The notes: generated by a model from the letters alone, not told the origin. A stretch of DNA of 64,000 nt from Achromobacter spanius (GCF_029637605.1 NZ_CP121261.1:6410881-6474880); one strand, 5' to 3'. Positions 1 to 8,484 are shown, counted from the stretch's first letter. Translations and numbers: made by a program.

Positions 1-1
1 C

Positions 2-694
2 GTGGGCGCGGTGGCGATCAGCCCGGCGCTGTACAAAGACATGCCCTACGATCCGGCGCGTGACTTCGCCCCGGTCTCGCGGGTGGTGAACAACGCCACG
101 GTGTTCGTGGTGAATCCGTCCAACCCGGCGACGGACGCGGCGGACTTCGTCAAGCGCTCGCAGGCGGCGTCGCAATCGGTGGCGATCGGCTCGTCGGGCA
201 TCGGCAGCATTCCGCACCTGACTTTGGAAATGTTCGAAGACGCCAGCAAGGCCAACGTGCTGCACGTGCCGTACAAGGGCGCGGCGCCCGTCATCAACGA
301 CGTGATGGGTAACCAGGTGGCCGGCTTCTTCGGCGACGTGCCGGGCCTGATCGGCCATATCCAGGGCGGCAAGCTGAAGCCGCTGGGCATTGCGGCGCCG
401 ACCCGCCATCCGCTGCTGCCCGACGTGAAGACATTGGCCGAGCAAGGCATTGCCGGCGTGGAATCCAACAACTGGTATGGCATCGTGGCGCCTGCGTCCA
501 CGCCGGCCGCCACCGTCGACAAGCTGAACCAGGCCGTGCGCGCGGCGCTGGGCAATGAAGCGGTGCGCAGCAAGCTGGAGAAATTCGGTGCACAAGCGGC
601 GCCCAGTTCGCCGCAGGAACTGGCCGACCTGATCGCGTCCGACCGCGCCAAGTGGACCGCGCTGATCCAGCGCAAGAACATCCGTCCGGAGTAA
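2..694 (+). CDS. Bug/TctC-family periplasmic substrate-binding protein, 5' end cut by window
   Basis: C-terminal 230 residues of a tripartite-tricarboxylate-transporter-type solute receptor (Bug family), which binds carboxylates or related small molecules in the periplasm. The start and signal peptide lie outside the window; the family is normally about 320 residues, so roughly 90 are missing. Family features seen are the YKDMPYDPARDFAPVSRV segment, the HVPYKG motif near residue 88, GIAAPTRHPLLPDVKTLAEQG, and the C-terminal LNQAVRAAL region. It is followed after 2 bases by the CMD-family gene, so it is probably in the same operon; the substrate is unknown. Bug receptors are greatly expanded in Bordetella and Achromobacter and are often not linked to TctAB. 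Confidence 0.9.
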   Translation: MGAVAISPALYKDMPYDPARDFAPVSRVVNNATVFVVNPSNPATDAADFVKRSQAASQSVAIGSSGIGSIPHLTLEMFEDASKANVLHVPYKGAAPVINDVMGNQVAGFFGDVPGLIGHIQGGKLKPLGIAAPTRHPLLPDVKTLAEQGIAGVESNNWYGIVAPASTPAATVDKLNQAVRAALGNEAVRSKLEKFGAQAAPSSPQELADLIASDRAKWTALIQRKNIRPE

Positions 695-696
695 GC

Positions 697-1227
697 ATGA
701 GCGCCAGCCGAGTTGCGCCCGTAGAGCCGGGCACGCGCCCGGAATTGGCCACGCTGGAGGCGCGCATCAGCGCCGCCCGTGGCCGGATATCGCCGCTGTA
801 CCAGGTGTTGCTGAACAGCCCCGCCGTGGTGGAAGGCTGGGAAGCCATGCTGACCGCGATCCGCCAGAAGACGTCGTTGTCACCGCGCCTGCGCGAACTG
901 ATCATTTTGCGCGTGGCCACCTTGAACAATGCGCCGTACGAGTTTGACGCGCATGTGCCGCATGCCTTGGCGGGCGGCATGCCGCAGGAAGTGATCGACG
1001 CCTTGCGCGCCAACCCGGCGCCTGGCGACGTGCAGGGGCTGGCGCCCGGCGAGGCCGACGTGCTGGCGCTGACCGACGCCATGACGCGCGACATTGAGGT
1101 GCCTGACGCGGTATTCGCGCCCGTGCGCGCCCGCTACGATGACGCGCAATTGGTCGAGCTGGCGGCTACGGTGGGCGCGTACAACATGGTGTCGCGCTTT
1201 CTGGTGGCGTTGCGCGTCGGGCATTGA
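697..1227 (+). CDS. carboxymuconolactone decarboxylase (CMD) family protein
   Basis: A 176-residue all-helical CMD/AhpD-like protein. The start is the ATG two bases after the stop of the preceding receptor gene; an in-frame start 45 bases earlier would lie inside that gene. The core signature is ELIILRVATLNNAPYEFDAH at residues 67-86. The Cys-x-x-Cys of peroxidase-type AhpD is absent at this place (NNAP instead), so alkylhydroperoxidase activity is unlikely. Such proteins often sit in aromatic or carboxylate degradation operons. The tight spacing with the Bug receptor and the next gene suggests a shared catabolic role, but the substrate cannot be read from the sequence. Confidence 0.88.
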   Translation: MSASRVAPVEPGTRPELATLEARISAARGRISPLYQVLLNSPAVVEGWEAMLTAIRQKTSLSPRLRELIILRVATLNNAPYEFDAHVPHALAGGMPQEVIDALRANPAPGDVQGLAPGEADVLALTDAMTRDIEVPDAVFAPVRARYDDAQLVELAATVGAYNMVSRFLVALRVGH

Positions 1228-1239
1228 AAGGAGAAGACT

Positions 1240-1812
1240 GTGCAGGAAATGCAGCAAGAGGTATTGCTGGTGTCGTTCGGTGAACGCTTTGACAACACGC
1301 GCGCGGCCGACATGGCCCGGCGTTTGACCACGGGCCTGGACGGCGTGCGCGTCAATGCGTTCGCCGCGCTGGAAGAAGAAGATACCTACGTGTATTTGCA
1401 TGGCCCGGTGGCCGCGCTGCCGGAACTCCAGGCGCGCCTGGCCGAGCACTTTCCAGGCGCCCGGGCGCGTGTGTTGCATCAGACCCTGGACTTGGCCGGC
1501 GCTTCCGCCGGCCAGGACGCGCCGTGGCACTACATCGTTGAAACCGATGTGCTGCCCGAGGCCGAGGCGGACTTGAACGCCTGGTACGACCAGGAACATT
1601 TGCCCGGCCTGGCGTCGGTGCCGGGCACGGTGCGCGCGATGCGCTACGAATGCCGAGATGAATCGCCGCGTTACCTGGCCTGCTACGACCTGCACACCCG
1701 CGAAACCTTCGGCAGCCCGCCGTGGCTGGCCGTGCGCGCCACGGACTGGAGCAGCCGCGTGCGGCCATCGTTTCGCAATACGCGCCGCACGATGTTCAAG
1801 AAAATCCTGTAA
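1240..1812 (+). CDS. dimeric alpha/beta-barrel-like protein, unknown function
   Basis: A 190-residue protein with GTG start at 1240, chosen because AAAGGAG at 1228-1234 is well spaced; an ATG at 1249 is the alternative. The second half contains FNAWYDQEHLPGL-like sequence (NAWYDQEHLPGLASVPGT near residues 108-125), typical of EthD/DUF4286-like ferredoxin-fold proteins that act as small oxygenases, cyclases or isomerases. The first half may be a second, degenerate copy of the fold. It is the third gene of the operon with the Bug receptor and CMD protein. Exact family and reaction are not recognised. Confidence 0.75.
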   Translation: MQEMQQEVLLVSFGERFDNTRAADMARRLTTGLDGVRVNAFAALEEEDTYVYLHGPVAALPELQARLAEHFPGARARVLHQTLDLAGASAGQDAPWHYIVETDVLPEAEADLNAWYDQEHLPGLASVPGTVRAMRYECRDESPRYLACYDLHTRETFGSPPWLAVRATDWSSRVRPSFRNTRRTMFKKIL

Positions 1813-1840
1813 GGGCCCGTCGTGGTGCCGGCAAGGAGAC

Positions 1841-2070
1841 ATGATGATGAAGCGACTGTTGAACGGCCTGACGATCACCTGCGCGTTCGCCGCGGTGTCG
1901 CCGGCGCTGGCCGATGCGCCCACGCGTGTCAACGTACTGGTGGGCAACGGCGCCACCATCGAAGTGCTGGGTCAAGGTTAGGGGCCCGCGTGGTGATCGT
2001 GGCGGCCGCGGCGAAGCAGTATCTCGAGGGCTTGAGCGAACACGTGGATCGCCGATTTGTCGCTGCCTGA
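1841..2070 (+). pseudogene. remnant of a secreted protein gene, possibly an alpha/beta-hydrolase
   Basis: A strong ribosome site (AAGGAGA at 1833-1839) precedes ATG 1841. A convincing signal peptide (MMMKRLLNGLTITCAFAAV, cleaved after SPALA) leads into RVNVLVGNGATIEVLGQG and then a stop at 1979-1981, only 46 residues in. Alpha/beta-hydrolases commonly have a similar entry sequence followed by a GPxVVxxP strand. A one-base frame change would continue as ARVVIVAAAAKQYLEGLSEHVDRR to the stop at 2068-2070. I read this as a frameshifted and internally deleted gene whose first part may still be translated. Family assignment is tentative. Confidence 0.45.
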
Positions 2071-2153
2071 CGCCAAGCGCTTGACGTCCATAGGGGCGGT
2101 TATTTGCGCTGGATGATGGGTTGCGCGCGATCGGGGGTGGCTCTGTGGCCGCT

Positions 2154-2251
2154 ACCGGTGCGCGCTTCACCCATCCTACGGTCACCGGTGCGCGGTTCAC
2201 CCATCCAACGGGTCATCGGTGCGCGGTTCACCCATGCAAGGCGTGAACCGC
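2154..2251. repeat. three tandem imperfect 30-31 bp repeats with terminal hairpin
   Basis: Units begin at 2154, 2184 and 2215 and share CGGTGCGCGGTTCACCCATC with few differences. The last unit forms a hairpin: GCGGTTCAC at 2223-2231 pairs with GTGAACCGC at 2243-2251. It lies between the broken gene and the 3' end of argF. It resembles the short interspersed GGGTGAACCGCGCACC-type repeats seen in related genomes, probably REP/BIME-like. No run of T follows, so it is not an obvious terminator. Confidence 0.7.
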
Positions 2252-2259
2252 CGCGCGGG

Positions 2260-3216
2260 TCACACTTGGCCGAGTAGCAGGAATTCCATCAGTGCTTTTT
2301 GCACGTGCAGGCGGTTTTCGGCTTCGTCCCAGACCACGCTTTGCGGGCCGTCGATGACTTCACCGGTGACTTCTTCGCCACGGTGGGCCGGCAGGCAGTG
2401 CATGAAGACGGCTTGGGGGTCGGCGGTGGCCATCATTTCGGCGTCCACGCACCAGTCGGCAAACGCGGCGCGGCGCTCGTCGTTTTCGGCTTCGTAGCCC
2501 ATGCTGGTCCAGACGTCGGTCGTGACCAGGTGCGCGCCCTGGCAGGCCTCCATGGGGTCCTTGAACTGGCGCAGCACCTTGTCGGAAGGCGTGCCGATGC
2601 GGGACGCTTCAAGTTCGTAGCCGGCGGGCGTGGACACATGCAACGTAAAGCCCAGCATCTCGGCCGCGTGCAGCCAGGTGTACGCCATGTTGTTGGCGTC
2701 GCCCACCCAGGCCACCGTCTTGCCCGCAATGGGGCCGCGATGTTCGATGTAGGTGAAGATGTCGGCCAGGATCTGGCAGGGGTGGAATTCGTTGGTCAGG
2801 CCGTTGATGACGGGCACGCGCGAGTGCGACGCGAAGCGCTCGATGCGGGTCTGCTCGAACGTGCGGATCATGACGATGTCGACCATGCGCGAGATGACGC
2901 GCGCCGTGTCTTCGATGGGTTCAGAGCGGCCCAGTTGCGAGTCATTCGAGGTCAGGTTGATGACCGACCCACCCATTTGGTACATGCCCGCTTCGAACGA
3001 GACGCGGGTCCGGGTGCTGGCTTTTTCGAACACCATCGCCAGGGTGCGATCGTGCAGCGGCATGTGGGGTTCGTAGCGCTTGAACTTTTCCTTGATGATG
3101 CGAGCGCGGTCCAGCACGTAGGCGATTTCCGCGGGCGAGAAGTCCTTGAACTGAAGAAAATGCCGCAACGGGCCGTTTTGAGTCGTGGGAGGAGTCATGG
3201 TGTTGTCGCAGGTCAT
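2260..3216 (-). CDS. argF: ornithine carbamoyltransferase
   Basis: Cytoplasmic anabolic OTCase: ornithine plus carbamoyl phosphate to citrulline in arginine synthesis. 318 residues, a normal length. Carbamoyl-phosphate site STRTR is at residues 67-71, HPCQ at 145-148, the SMG ornithine loop follows in TSMGYE, and HCLPAHRGEE is near the C-terminus. The start at 3216 gives an ATGA overlap with the argD stop, suggesting translational coupling. An internal ATG at 3198 (MTPPTTQ) is possible, and neither has a strong ribosome site. The gene sits downstream of argD in a two-gene unit. Confidence 0.97.
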   Translation of the reverse strand: MTCDNTMTPPTTQNGPLRHFLQFKDFSPAEIAYVLDRARIIKEKFKRYEPHMPLHDRTLAMVFEKASTRTRVSFEAGMYQMGGSVINLTSNDSQLGRSEPIEDTARVISRMVDIVMIRTFEQTRIERFASHSRVPVINGLTNEFHPCQILADIFTYIEHRGPIAGKTVAWVGDANNMAYTWLHAAEMLGFTLHVSTPAGYELEASRIGTPSDKVLRQFKDPMEACQGAHLVTTDVWTSMGYEAENDERRAAFADWCVDAEMMATADPQAVFMHCLPAHRGEEVTGEVIDGPQSVVWDEAENRLHVQKALMEFLLLGQV

Positions 3217-4436
3217 TGAGCCCGGCCCGGCTCATGGCCGGGTCGGGACAGGGATGATGAATGTTCGGCCAGAAAGTGTTGGATGAGCGGGACCAGGGTG
3301 GCGACGATCTGGTCCGCCTCTTGCTTGTTCAGGATCAGCGGGGGCAGCAGGCGCACGACGCGGTCGCGGGTGACGTTGATGAGCAGGCCAGCTTCCATCG
3401 CGCGCAGCGCCAGCACGCCGCAGGGACGCGCCAGTTCAATGCCCAGCATCAGGCCACGGCCACGCACCTCGGTCACGCCGGCGGTGCCCGCCAGGGCGCT
3501 GGCAAGCGCGTTCTGCAAATAGCTGCCCACGGTGTGGGCGTTGTCCAGCAGCTTGTCGGTTTCCAGCGTGTTCAGCACGGCCAGGCCGGCCGCGCACACC
3601 AAGGGCCCGCCGCCGAAGGTGGTGCCGTGGCTGCCCGGCGTGAAGACGCCCGCCGCGGGGCCGGCCGCCAGCATCGCGCCGATGGGCACGCCGCCCGCCA
3701 GGCCCTTGGCCAGCGTCATGACGTCGGGCTTGATATCGGCCCATTGGTGCGCGAACCATTTACCGGTGCGCCCGATGCCGGATTGCACTTCGTCGATCAT
3801 CAGCAGCCAGCCGCGTTCGGTGCAAAGTTGGCGCAGGGCTTGCAGGTACGTGATGTCGGACGGGCGGATGCCGCCTTCGCCCTGCAGCACTTCCAGCAGC
3901 ACCGCCGTGGTGCTTGGTTCGGCGTCGCCGGCCGCGCGCACGGCGGCCAGGTCGTTGTAGGGCACCTGAATGAAACCGGTGGGCAGCGGTTCGAAGCCCT
4001 TGCGCGCCTTCTCGCTGCCCGTGGCCGCCAGCGTGGCCAGCGTGCGGCCATGCCAGGACGAGTCCATGGTGATGATGTGGGCGTGCCTGTTGCCGCGCTG
4101 GTAGGCGTAATAGCGCGCCAGCTTGATGGCGGCTTCGTTCGCTTCCGATCCGCTATTGCAGAACGCCACTTCCCGCATGCCGGACAGGGCCGTCAAGCGG
4201 GCGGCCAGCGCCTCTTGCAGGGGAATTTCGTAGATGTTGGACGTGTGGATGACGCGCGCGGCTTGCTCGCTGATGGCGGCCACCAGCTTCGGATGCGCGT
4301 GGCCCAGGCAGGAAACGCCAATGCCGGCCAGTGCGTCCAGGTATTTGCGCCCATTTGCATCCCACAGCCATACGCCCTGGCCGTGCGAAAACGCAACCGG
4401 CAGGCGAGCGTAGATATTGGCCAGAGGCGAGGTCAT
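3213..4436 (-). CDS. argD: acetylornithine aminotransferase
   Basis: PLP-dependent class-III aminotransferase, 407 residues, converting N-acetylglutamate semialdehyde to N-acetylornithine (and possibly acting as succinyldiaminopimelate aminotransferase). Cofactor features are NSGSEANEAAIK at 94-105, IDEVQSGIGRTGKW near 214-227, and the Schiff-base lysine K244 in TLAKGLAGG. It overlaps argF by four bases (ATGA). Together with argF it forms an arginine unit; argA lies about 33 kb away in the window and the other arg genes are not present. The short C-terminal tail (SSSLSRPGHEPGRAQ) is probably not conserved. Confidence 0.95.
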   Translation of the reverse strand: MTSPLANIYARLPVAFSHGQGVWLWDANGRKYLDALAGIGVSCLGHAHPKLVAAISEQAARVIHTSNIYEIPLQEALAARLTALSGMREVAFCNSGSEANEAAIKLARYYAYQRGNRHAHIITMDSSWHGRTLATLAATGSEKARKGFEPLPTGFIQVPYNDLAAVRAAGDAEPSTTAVLLEVLQGEGGIRPSDITYLQALRQLCTERGWLLMIDEVQSGIGRTGKWFAHQWADIKPDVMTLAKGLAGGVPIGAMLAAGPAAGVFTPGSHGTTFGGGPLVCAAGLAVLNTLETDKLLDNAHTVGSYLQNALASALAGTAGVTEVRGRGLMLGIELARPCGVLALRAMEAGLLINVTRDRVVRLLPPLILNKQEADQIVATLVPLIQHFLAEHSSSLSRPGHEPGRAQ

Positions 4437-4624
4437 TGCGGATCCTCCTGGGGGATGACCAAAAAGCCGGTCCTTGATTCGATGTATCCCCAGGCGAAAG
4501 CGGGGCGGGATCGGCTTTTGGAAGAGAGCAAAGGATCAATCATATACAATTCGCGGCGCAGGGCGCATGTTTGATCACGCCGAAGATCCGGCTTTCGTGA
4601 AAGGCGCGCTGTAGTGAAGAACTC

Positions 4625-4915
4625 ATGGCAACTAGCGTCAGACAATTCGTAATTCATGGCGTTACCGAAAGCGGTAGCCGATTCCGCCCCAGCGATTGGG
4701 CGGAGCGGCTCGCTGGCGTAATGGCTCAGTTCCGGCCCGCCGGCTGTGCCGGTAACCACCTCACTTATTCGCCTTATGTGCTGCCCGTCGTCATCGACGG
4801 CGTGCGCGGAATCGTGGTCGACTTGCGTTTGCGCGACCTGGAACCGTTGGCGTACAAGTTCGTGGTGGATTTCGCTCGTGACAACAACCTCAAGACGGAA
4901 GAACGCGAAATCTAA
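4625..4915 (+). CDS. DUF3579-type small conserved protein
   Basis: A 96-residue soluble protein, divergent from argD. It matches my recollection of the betaproteobacterial DUF3579 family, including the blocks FRPSDWAERL (residues 20-29), NHLTYSPYVLPVVIDG and RLRDLEPLAYKFVVDFA. No transmembrane segment or signal peptide is visible. Function is unknown; the protein is usually found beside argF/argD in this lineage, but a role in arginine metabolism is only a guess. A strong hairpin terminator follows. Confidence 0.85.
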   Translation: MATSVRQFVIHGVTESGSRFRPSDWAERLAGVMAQFRPAGCAGNHLTYSPYVLPVVIDGVRGIVVDLRLRDLEPLAYKFVVDFARDNNLKTEEREI

Positions 4916-4927
4916 GCCCCAGAACGA

Positions 4928-4952
4928 AAAAGCGCCCCCACCGGGCGCTTTT
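4928..4952. terminator. bidirectional rho-independent terminator
   Basis: AAAAGCGCCC at 4928-4937 pairs perfectly with GGGCGCTTTT at 4943-4952 around a five-base loop. T-runs are present on both strands. It separates the convergent DUF3579-type gene and the GntR regulator gene. Confidence 0.9.
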
Positions 4953-5015
4953 CTCATTCGTGGGGAAAGCGGCACGCCCATCGGGCGGGCTTGAGGCTAC
5001 GCCGCGCATCCGTGC

Positions 5016-5735
5016 TCACGTGCCGTAGCGATCCAGGATCTTGCGGATATCGCGCACGCCCGAACCGTCGGTGCTTAGCAACGCCCGCGCAGTGACGGAT
5101 TCCAGGTGGTGTTCAAGCAGATGCAGCACGTGCTTTTCGTCACGCGCGCGCAGGCCTTCCACAATTTCCATATGTTCGCTGACCGCGCATTCGCTGGAAT
5201 GCGGCCGCCCGTAAAGCGCCAGGATCAGCGAGCAGCGCGACACGATTTCGTTCACGTAGCGGGCATAAACCGCGTTGCCCGATAGTTCGGCCATCAGGAT
5301 GTGGAATTCGCCCGACAGCCGGATGGATTCATTCGTGCTGTTGCGTTTTCGGGCCGTTTCCTCTTCCTCGACATGCCGGGCCAGGCGCGTCAGTCCGGCT
5401 TCGGTGATGTGCTGCACCAGCCGCCGCGCAACGTCGCGTTCCAGGCAGCGGCGCGCCTCGAAGATGTCGTGTGCTTCTTCCAGGCTGGGGCGCGCCACCG
5501 CCGCGCCGCGATTGGGGCGCAGGTCTACCAGGCCTTCACTGAACAAGCGCGTCAACACACCGCGGACGATGGTGCGGCTGACGCCGAAGCGTTCACCGAT
5601 GATGTCTTCGGGCAGCTTGTCGCCGGGCAGCAAGGCCTGTTCGATGATGGCGCGGCGCAAGTTTATGTATACGATTTCGCTGCGATTTACGTCTTTCTTC
5701 GGGGGCTCGTTGGCCGGTGGCGCGAGAGTTTTCAT
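5016..5735 (-). CDS. GntR-family transcriptional regulator, FCD subfamily
   Basis: A 239-residue regulator. An N-terminal winged helix-turn-helix spans about residues 17-85 (LPEDIIGERFGVSRTIVRGVLTRLFSEGLV). It is followed by an all-helical FCD ligand domain at about 88-230, whose probable metal-binding histidines are H145, H188 and H209/H210. It is divergent from the racemase-like gene and ABC/amidohydrolase genes, so it probably represses that operon and responds to its substrate. Two copies of TCGTATACAAAC in the 249-base gap are good operator candidates. Confidence 0.93.
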   Translation of the reverse strand: MKTLAPPANEPPKKDVNRSEIVYINLRRAIIEQALLPGDKLPEDIIGERFGVSRTIVRGVLTRLFSEGLVDLRPNRGAAVARPSLEEAHDIFEARRCLERDVARRLVQHITEAGLTRLARHVEEEETARKRNSTNESIRLSGEFHILMAELSGNAVYARYVNEIVSRCSLILALYGRPHSSECAVSEHMEIVEGLRARDEKHVLHLLEHHLESVTARALLSTDGSGVRDIRKILDRYGT

Positions 5736-5898
5736 CTTCTTCCTTGGCTCCTGGGCTCGCGCGTTTTTTTGTAATGCTTAGGGGCCACGGAAGCTGCGGC
5801 ACCTCGCTGCGCGGGGCGTAGGCAAGCATATTACAACGCCGATAAGGGTTAGCGATAGCTTGAAGCCTGGCATGATGCGGGTACATTGTCGGCATAAA

Positions 5899-5921
5899 TC
5901 GTATACAAACATTTATACAAA
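5899..5921 (+). promoter_or_regulatory. candidate GntR/FCD operator, copy 1
   Basis: TCGTATACAAAC at 5899-5910 is centred on the palindrome GTATAC and is followed by a related half, ATTTATACAAAAT. FCD-type GntR regulators typically bind short palindromes of this style. An identical 12-mer lies 56 bases downstream. Confidence 0.55.
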
Positions 5922-5954
5922 ATGGCCAGTTAAAAGTTGTTCAAGTTTCACGTT

Positions 5955-5966
5955 TCGTATACAAAC
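5955..5966 (+). promoter_or_regulatory. candidate GntR/FCD operator, copy 2
   Basis: An exact second copy of TCGTATACAAAC, 18 bases before the ATG at 5984. Its position would let the regulator block transcription or translation initiation of the racemase-like gene. Confidence 0.55.
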
Positions 5967-5983
5967 TTGCCGAGGTTTGTTTA

Positions 5984-6721
5984 ATGCCAGCCATGCCCGA
6001 CGCCGTATCCCTGGACCGGCCCGCCTTCTCGCCGTACCGCCTGCTGGTGGTCAACGGCAACACCACGTCCAGCCTGACAGACCGCCTTGCCGCGCAAGCA
6101 GACAGCTTTCTTGGCGGCGCTGCGCACATACACGCTGTCACCGCTGTGTTCGGCCCGCCCTATATCGCCAGCCGTGTCGAGGCCGCGGTGGCCGCCCATG
6201 CGGTGCTGGAAACCGTGGAGCGTGAAGTGGCCCAGGCCGACGCGCCCTTTGACGCCTGCCTGCTGGCCTGTTTTGGCGAACCCGGGATTGGCGCGGTGCG
6301 CGAATGCCTGACCGTGCCCGTCGTCGGCATGGCCGAGGCGTCCATCATGGCCGCCATGCAGCGCGGTGACCGCTACGCCATCGTCACGGTCGGCCAGCGC
6401 TGGCCGGGCATGTTGCGTGAACAGATCCGCCAGCTTGGGCTGGAAGCCCGATGCGCCGCCATCATCGCCTTGCCCGGCAATGCGCTGGACTACGTGTCGC
6501 AAACGCCCGAGTCGGCGGCCCAGGTCAGCCTGGCGCTGGACGCCGCCGTGGCGCAAGGCGCCGACGTGATCATCGTTGCGGGCGCCGCGCTGGCGGGTTA
6601 TCTGCCGGTGCTGACGCGCCGGCCCGCCGTGCCGATCATCGATTCCTACCGCGCCGCGCTGGCGCAGGTGTTGGCCCTGGCATCGCTGGACCGGGTGCAA
6701 CGCCAGTGCGCATGGACCTGA
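5984..6721 (+). CDS. Asp/Glu/hydantoin racemase superfamily protein with one catalytic Cys missing
   Basis: 245 residues, cytoplasmic. The family acts on aspartate, glutamate, hydantoins or maleate using two cysteines. Seen here: NGNTTSSLTDRL at 24-35, the first Cys C96 in ACFGEPGIGAVRE, and GMAEAS at 115-120. The second signature, normally GCAGM or similar, reads VAGAALAG near 198-205, so alanine stands where the second Cys is expected. It may therefore be a one-base isomerase, decarboxylase or lyase rather than a true racemase. It is the first gene downstream of the operator repeats and precedes the ABC importer, with a 110-base gap. Confidence 0.85.
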   Translation: MPAMPDAVSLDRPAFSPYRLLVVNGNTTSSLTDRLAAQADSFLGGAAHIHAVTAVFGPPYIASRVEAAVAAHAVLETVEREVAQADAPFDACLLACFGEPGIGAVRECLTVPVVGMAEASIMAAMQRGDRYAIVTVGQRWPGMLREQIRQLGLEARCAAIIALPGNALDYVSQTPESAAQVSLALDAAVAQGADVIIVAGAALAGYLPVLTRRPAVPIIDSYRAALAQVLALASLDRVQRQCAWT

Positions 6722-6831
6722 TCCGCCGTTCTGGCACCACCGCGATGCCCGTGGCGCCAGGCCAAGGCTGATGGCAAGCCACAGACCGCAAACCACAACC
6801 ACAAACCGATAGACAAGGGAGAGTTGCAGCC

Positions 6832-8409
6832 ATGAAGACGTTGCTTAAATGGACCGCCGGCGCCGTGATCGCGCTGTCGGCCATCACCGGGGCTTCGGCC
6901 GCCAATACGCTGAAGTGGGGCGCCGCGCGCGACCTGGATTCGCTGGACCCGTATTCCTACGGCAGCACCTTCAATCTGGCGTTTTTGAACCATGTATACG
7001 AAGCGCTGATCCGCTACGACGACAAGTTCAACATCACCCCCGCGCTGGCCGAATCCTGGGAGGCCACGTCGCCCACCGTGCTGCGCTTCAAGCTGCGCCA
7101 GGGCGTGAAGTTCCACAACGGCGCGCCGTTCACGGCGGACGATGTCGTGGCCTCGATGACCCGCGTGTCCGACGCCGCCTCGCCCCTGAAGGGCAACCTG
7201 CCCGCCTTCAAGGCCGTGCGCAAGGTGGACGACTACACCGTCGACATCGAAATGACGCATCCGTACCCGTTGATGCTGAACGACCTGACCAACATCTTCA
7301 TCTTCAACCGCCAGTGGCTGGTGGACAACAACAGCACCAAGCCGACCGATGCCGCCAAGAACATCGAAGGCTACGCCACGCACCACGCCAATGGCACCGG
7401 CCCGTTCAAGGTGGAGTCGTACCGGCCCGATACGCGCACCGTGCTGGTCGTCAACAAAGACTGGTGGGACAAGCCCCGCCACAACCTGGACCGCATTGAA
7501 TTCACGCCCATCGCGTCCGCGCCGACGCGCGTGGCGGCGCTGCTGTCGGGTGACATCAACTTTACCGAAAACGCGCCCTTGCAGGATCTGGACCGCCTGC
7601 GCGCGGCGCCCAATGTAAAGGTGCTGGCCGCCACCGAACTGCGCACGCTGTACTTCGGCTTCAACCTGGGCGACAAGCTCGTCGGGTCGAACATCACCGA
7701 CAAGAATCCGTTGAAAGACATACGCGTGCGTCAGGCCTTGTACATGGCCCTGTCGCCTGACCTGCTGCAAAAGCGCGTGATGCGCGGCCTGTCGCGCACC
7801 ACGGGCGCGCTGGTTGCGCCGTCCATTCCCGGTTACGAGGCCAAGCAGGAAACGCGCCTGCCGTTTGACGCGACCAAGGCGAAGGCGCTGCTGGCCGAAG
7901 CGGGCTATCCCAACGGCTTCACCGTGTCGTTGCTGTGTTCCAACGACATGTTCGTGAACGAGGAGGAACTGTGCCAGGCGGCGGCGTCGATGTGGGCGCG
8001 GATCGGCGTGAAGGCCTCTCTGGCCAGCGGGCCCCGGTCGTTGCAGAACCCCAAGCGCTCGCGCGGCGAGTTCGACATCACCATCCATGGCTGGGCCAAC
8101 GAGCCGCAGATCGATGCGCTGTCGATCCTGCTGCAAGTGATGCATAGCCGCACCGGCCCCGCCGGCGTTTTCAACTGGGGGCAGTGGGGCGACGCCGCGC
8201 TGGACGACAAGATCGACGCGGCCGCGGCCGAGATGGACCGCGCCAAGCGCATCCAGATGATGGCCGACGCCTTGCAGACCCTGCATGACGATGTGCGCTT
8301 CCTGCCCTTGCACCAGCAGCCCATGGCCTGGGCCGTGGGCGACAAGGTGGGCGACGTGCTGCAAATGCCGGACAACAAAGCGCGCCTGTGGACCGTGCGC
8401 ATGCAGTAG
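6832..8409 (+). CDS. ABC transporter substrate-binding protein, family 5 (peptide/opine/nickel type)
   Basis: 525 residues with a clear signal peptide (MKTLLKWTAGAVIALSAITG, cleavage after ASA near residue 23), exported to the periplasm. SBP_bac_5 features are WGAARDLDSLDPYSYGS, FKLRQGVKFHNGAPFTADDV near 87-106, and GTGPFKVESYRP. It supplies ligand to the two permeases and two ATPases that follow. In this family sequence alone does not separate peptides from other amides; the neighbouring amidohydrolases suggest a cyclic amide or substituted N-heterocycle. Confidence 0.93.
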   Translation: MKTLLKWTAGAVIALSAITGASAANTLKWGAARDLDSLDPYSYGSTFNLAFLNHVYEALIRYDDKFNITPALAESWEATSPTVLRFKLRQGVKFHNGAPFTADDVVASMTRVSDAASPLKGNLPAFKAVRKVDDYTVDIEMTHPYPLMLNDLTNIFIFNRQWLVDNNSTKPTDAAKNIEGYATHHANGTGPFKVESYRPDTRTVLVVNKDWWDKPRHNLDRIEFTPIASAPTRVAALLSGDINFTENAPLQDLDRLRAAPNVKVLAATELRTLYFGFNLGDKLVGSNITDKNPLKDIRVRQALYMALSPDLLQKRVMRGLSRTTGALVAPSIPGYEAKQETRLPFDATKAKALLAEAGYPNGFTVSLLCSNDMFVNEEELCQAAASMWARIGVKASLASGPRSLQNPKRSRGEFDITIHGWANEPQIDALSILLQVMHSRTGPAGVFNWGQWGDAALDDKIDAAAAEMDRAKRIQMMADALQTLHDDVRFLPLHQQPMAWAVGDKVGDVLQMPDNKARLWTVRMQ

Positions 8410-8484
8410 CACATTCAGGGGGAACGCCACGCGCCGCGATGGGCGTGGCGTTCCAGAGTCCGACATCCGGTCTGGGAGCCGCAC

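Noticed and set aside
697..1227. AhpD-type alkylhydroperoxidase for the CMD protein.
   Set aside because: The Cys-x-x-Cys redox motif of AhpD is absent.
2154..2251. Short evenly spaced repeats that might be a CRISPR array.
   Set aside because: The repeats are contiguous without unique spacers and there are no cas genes.
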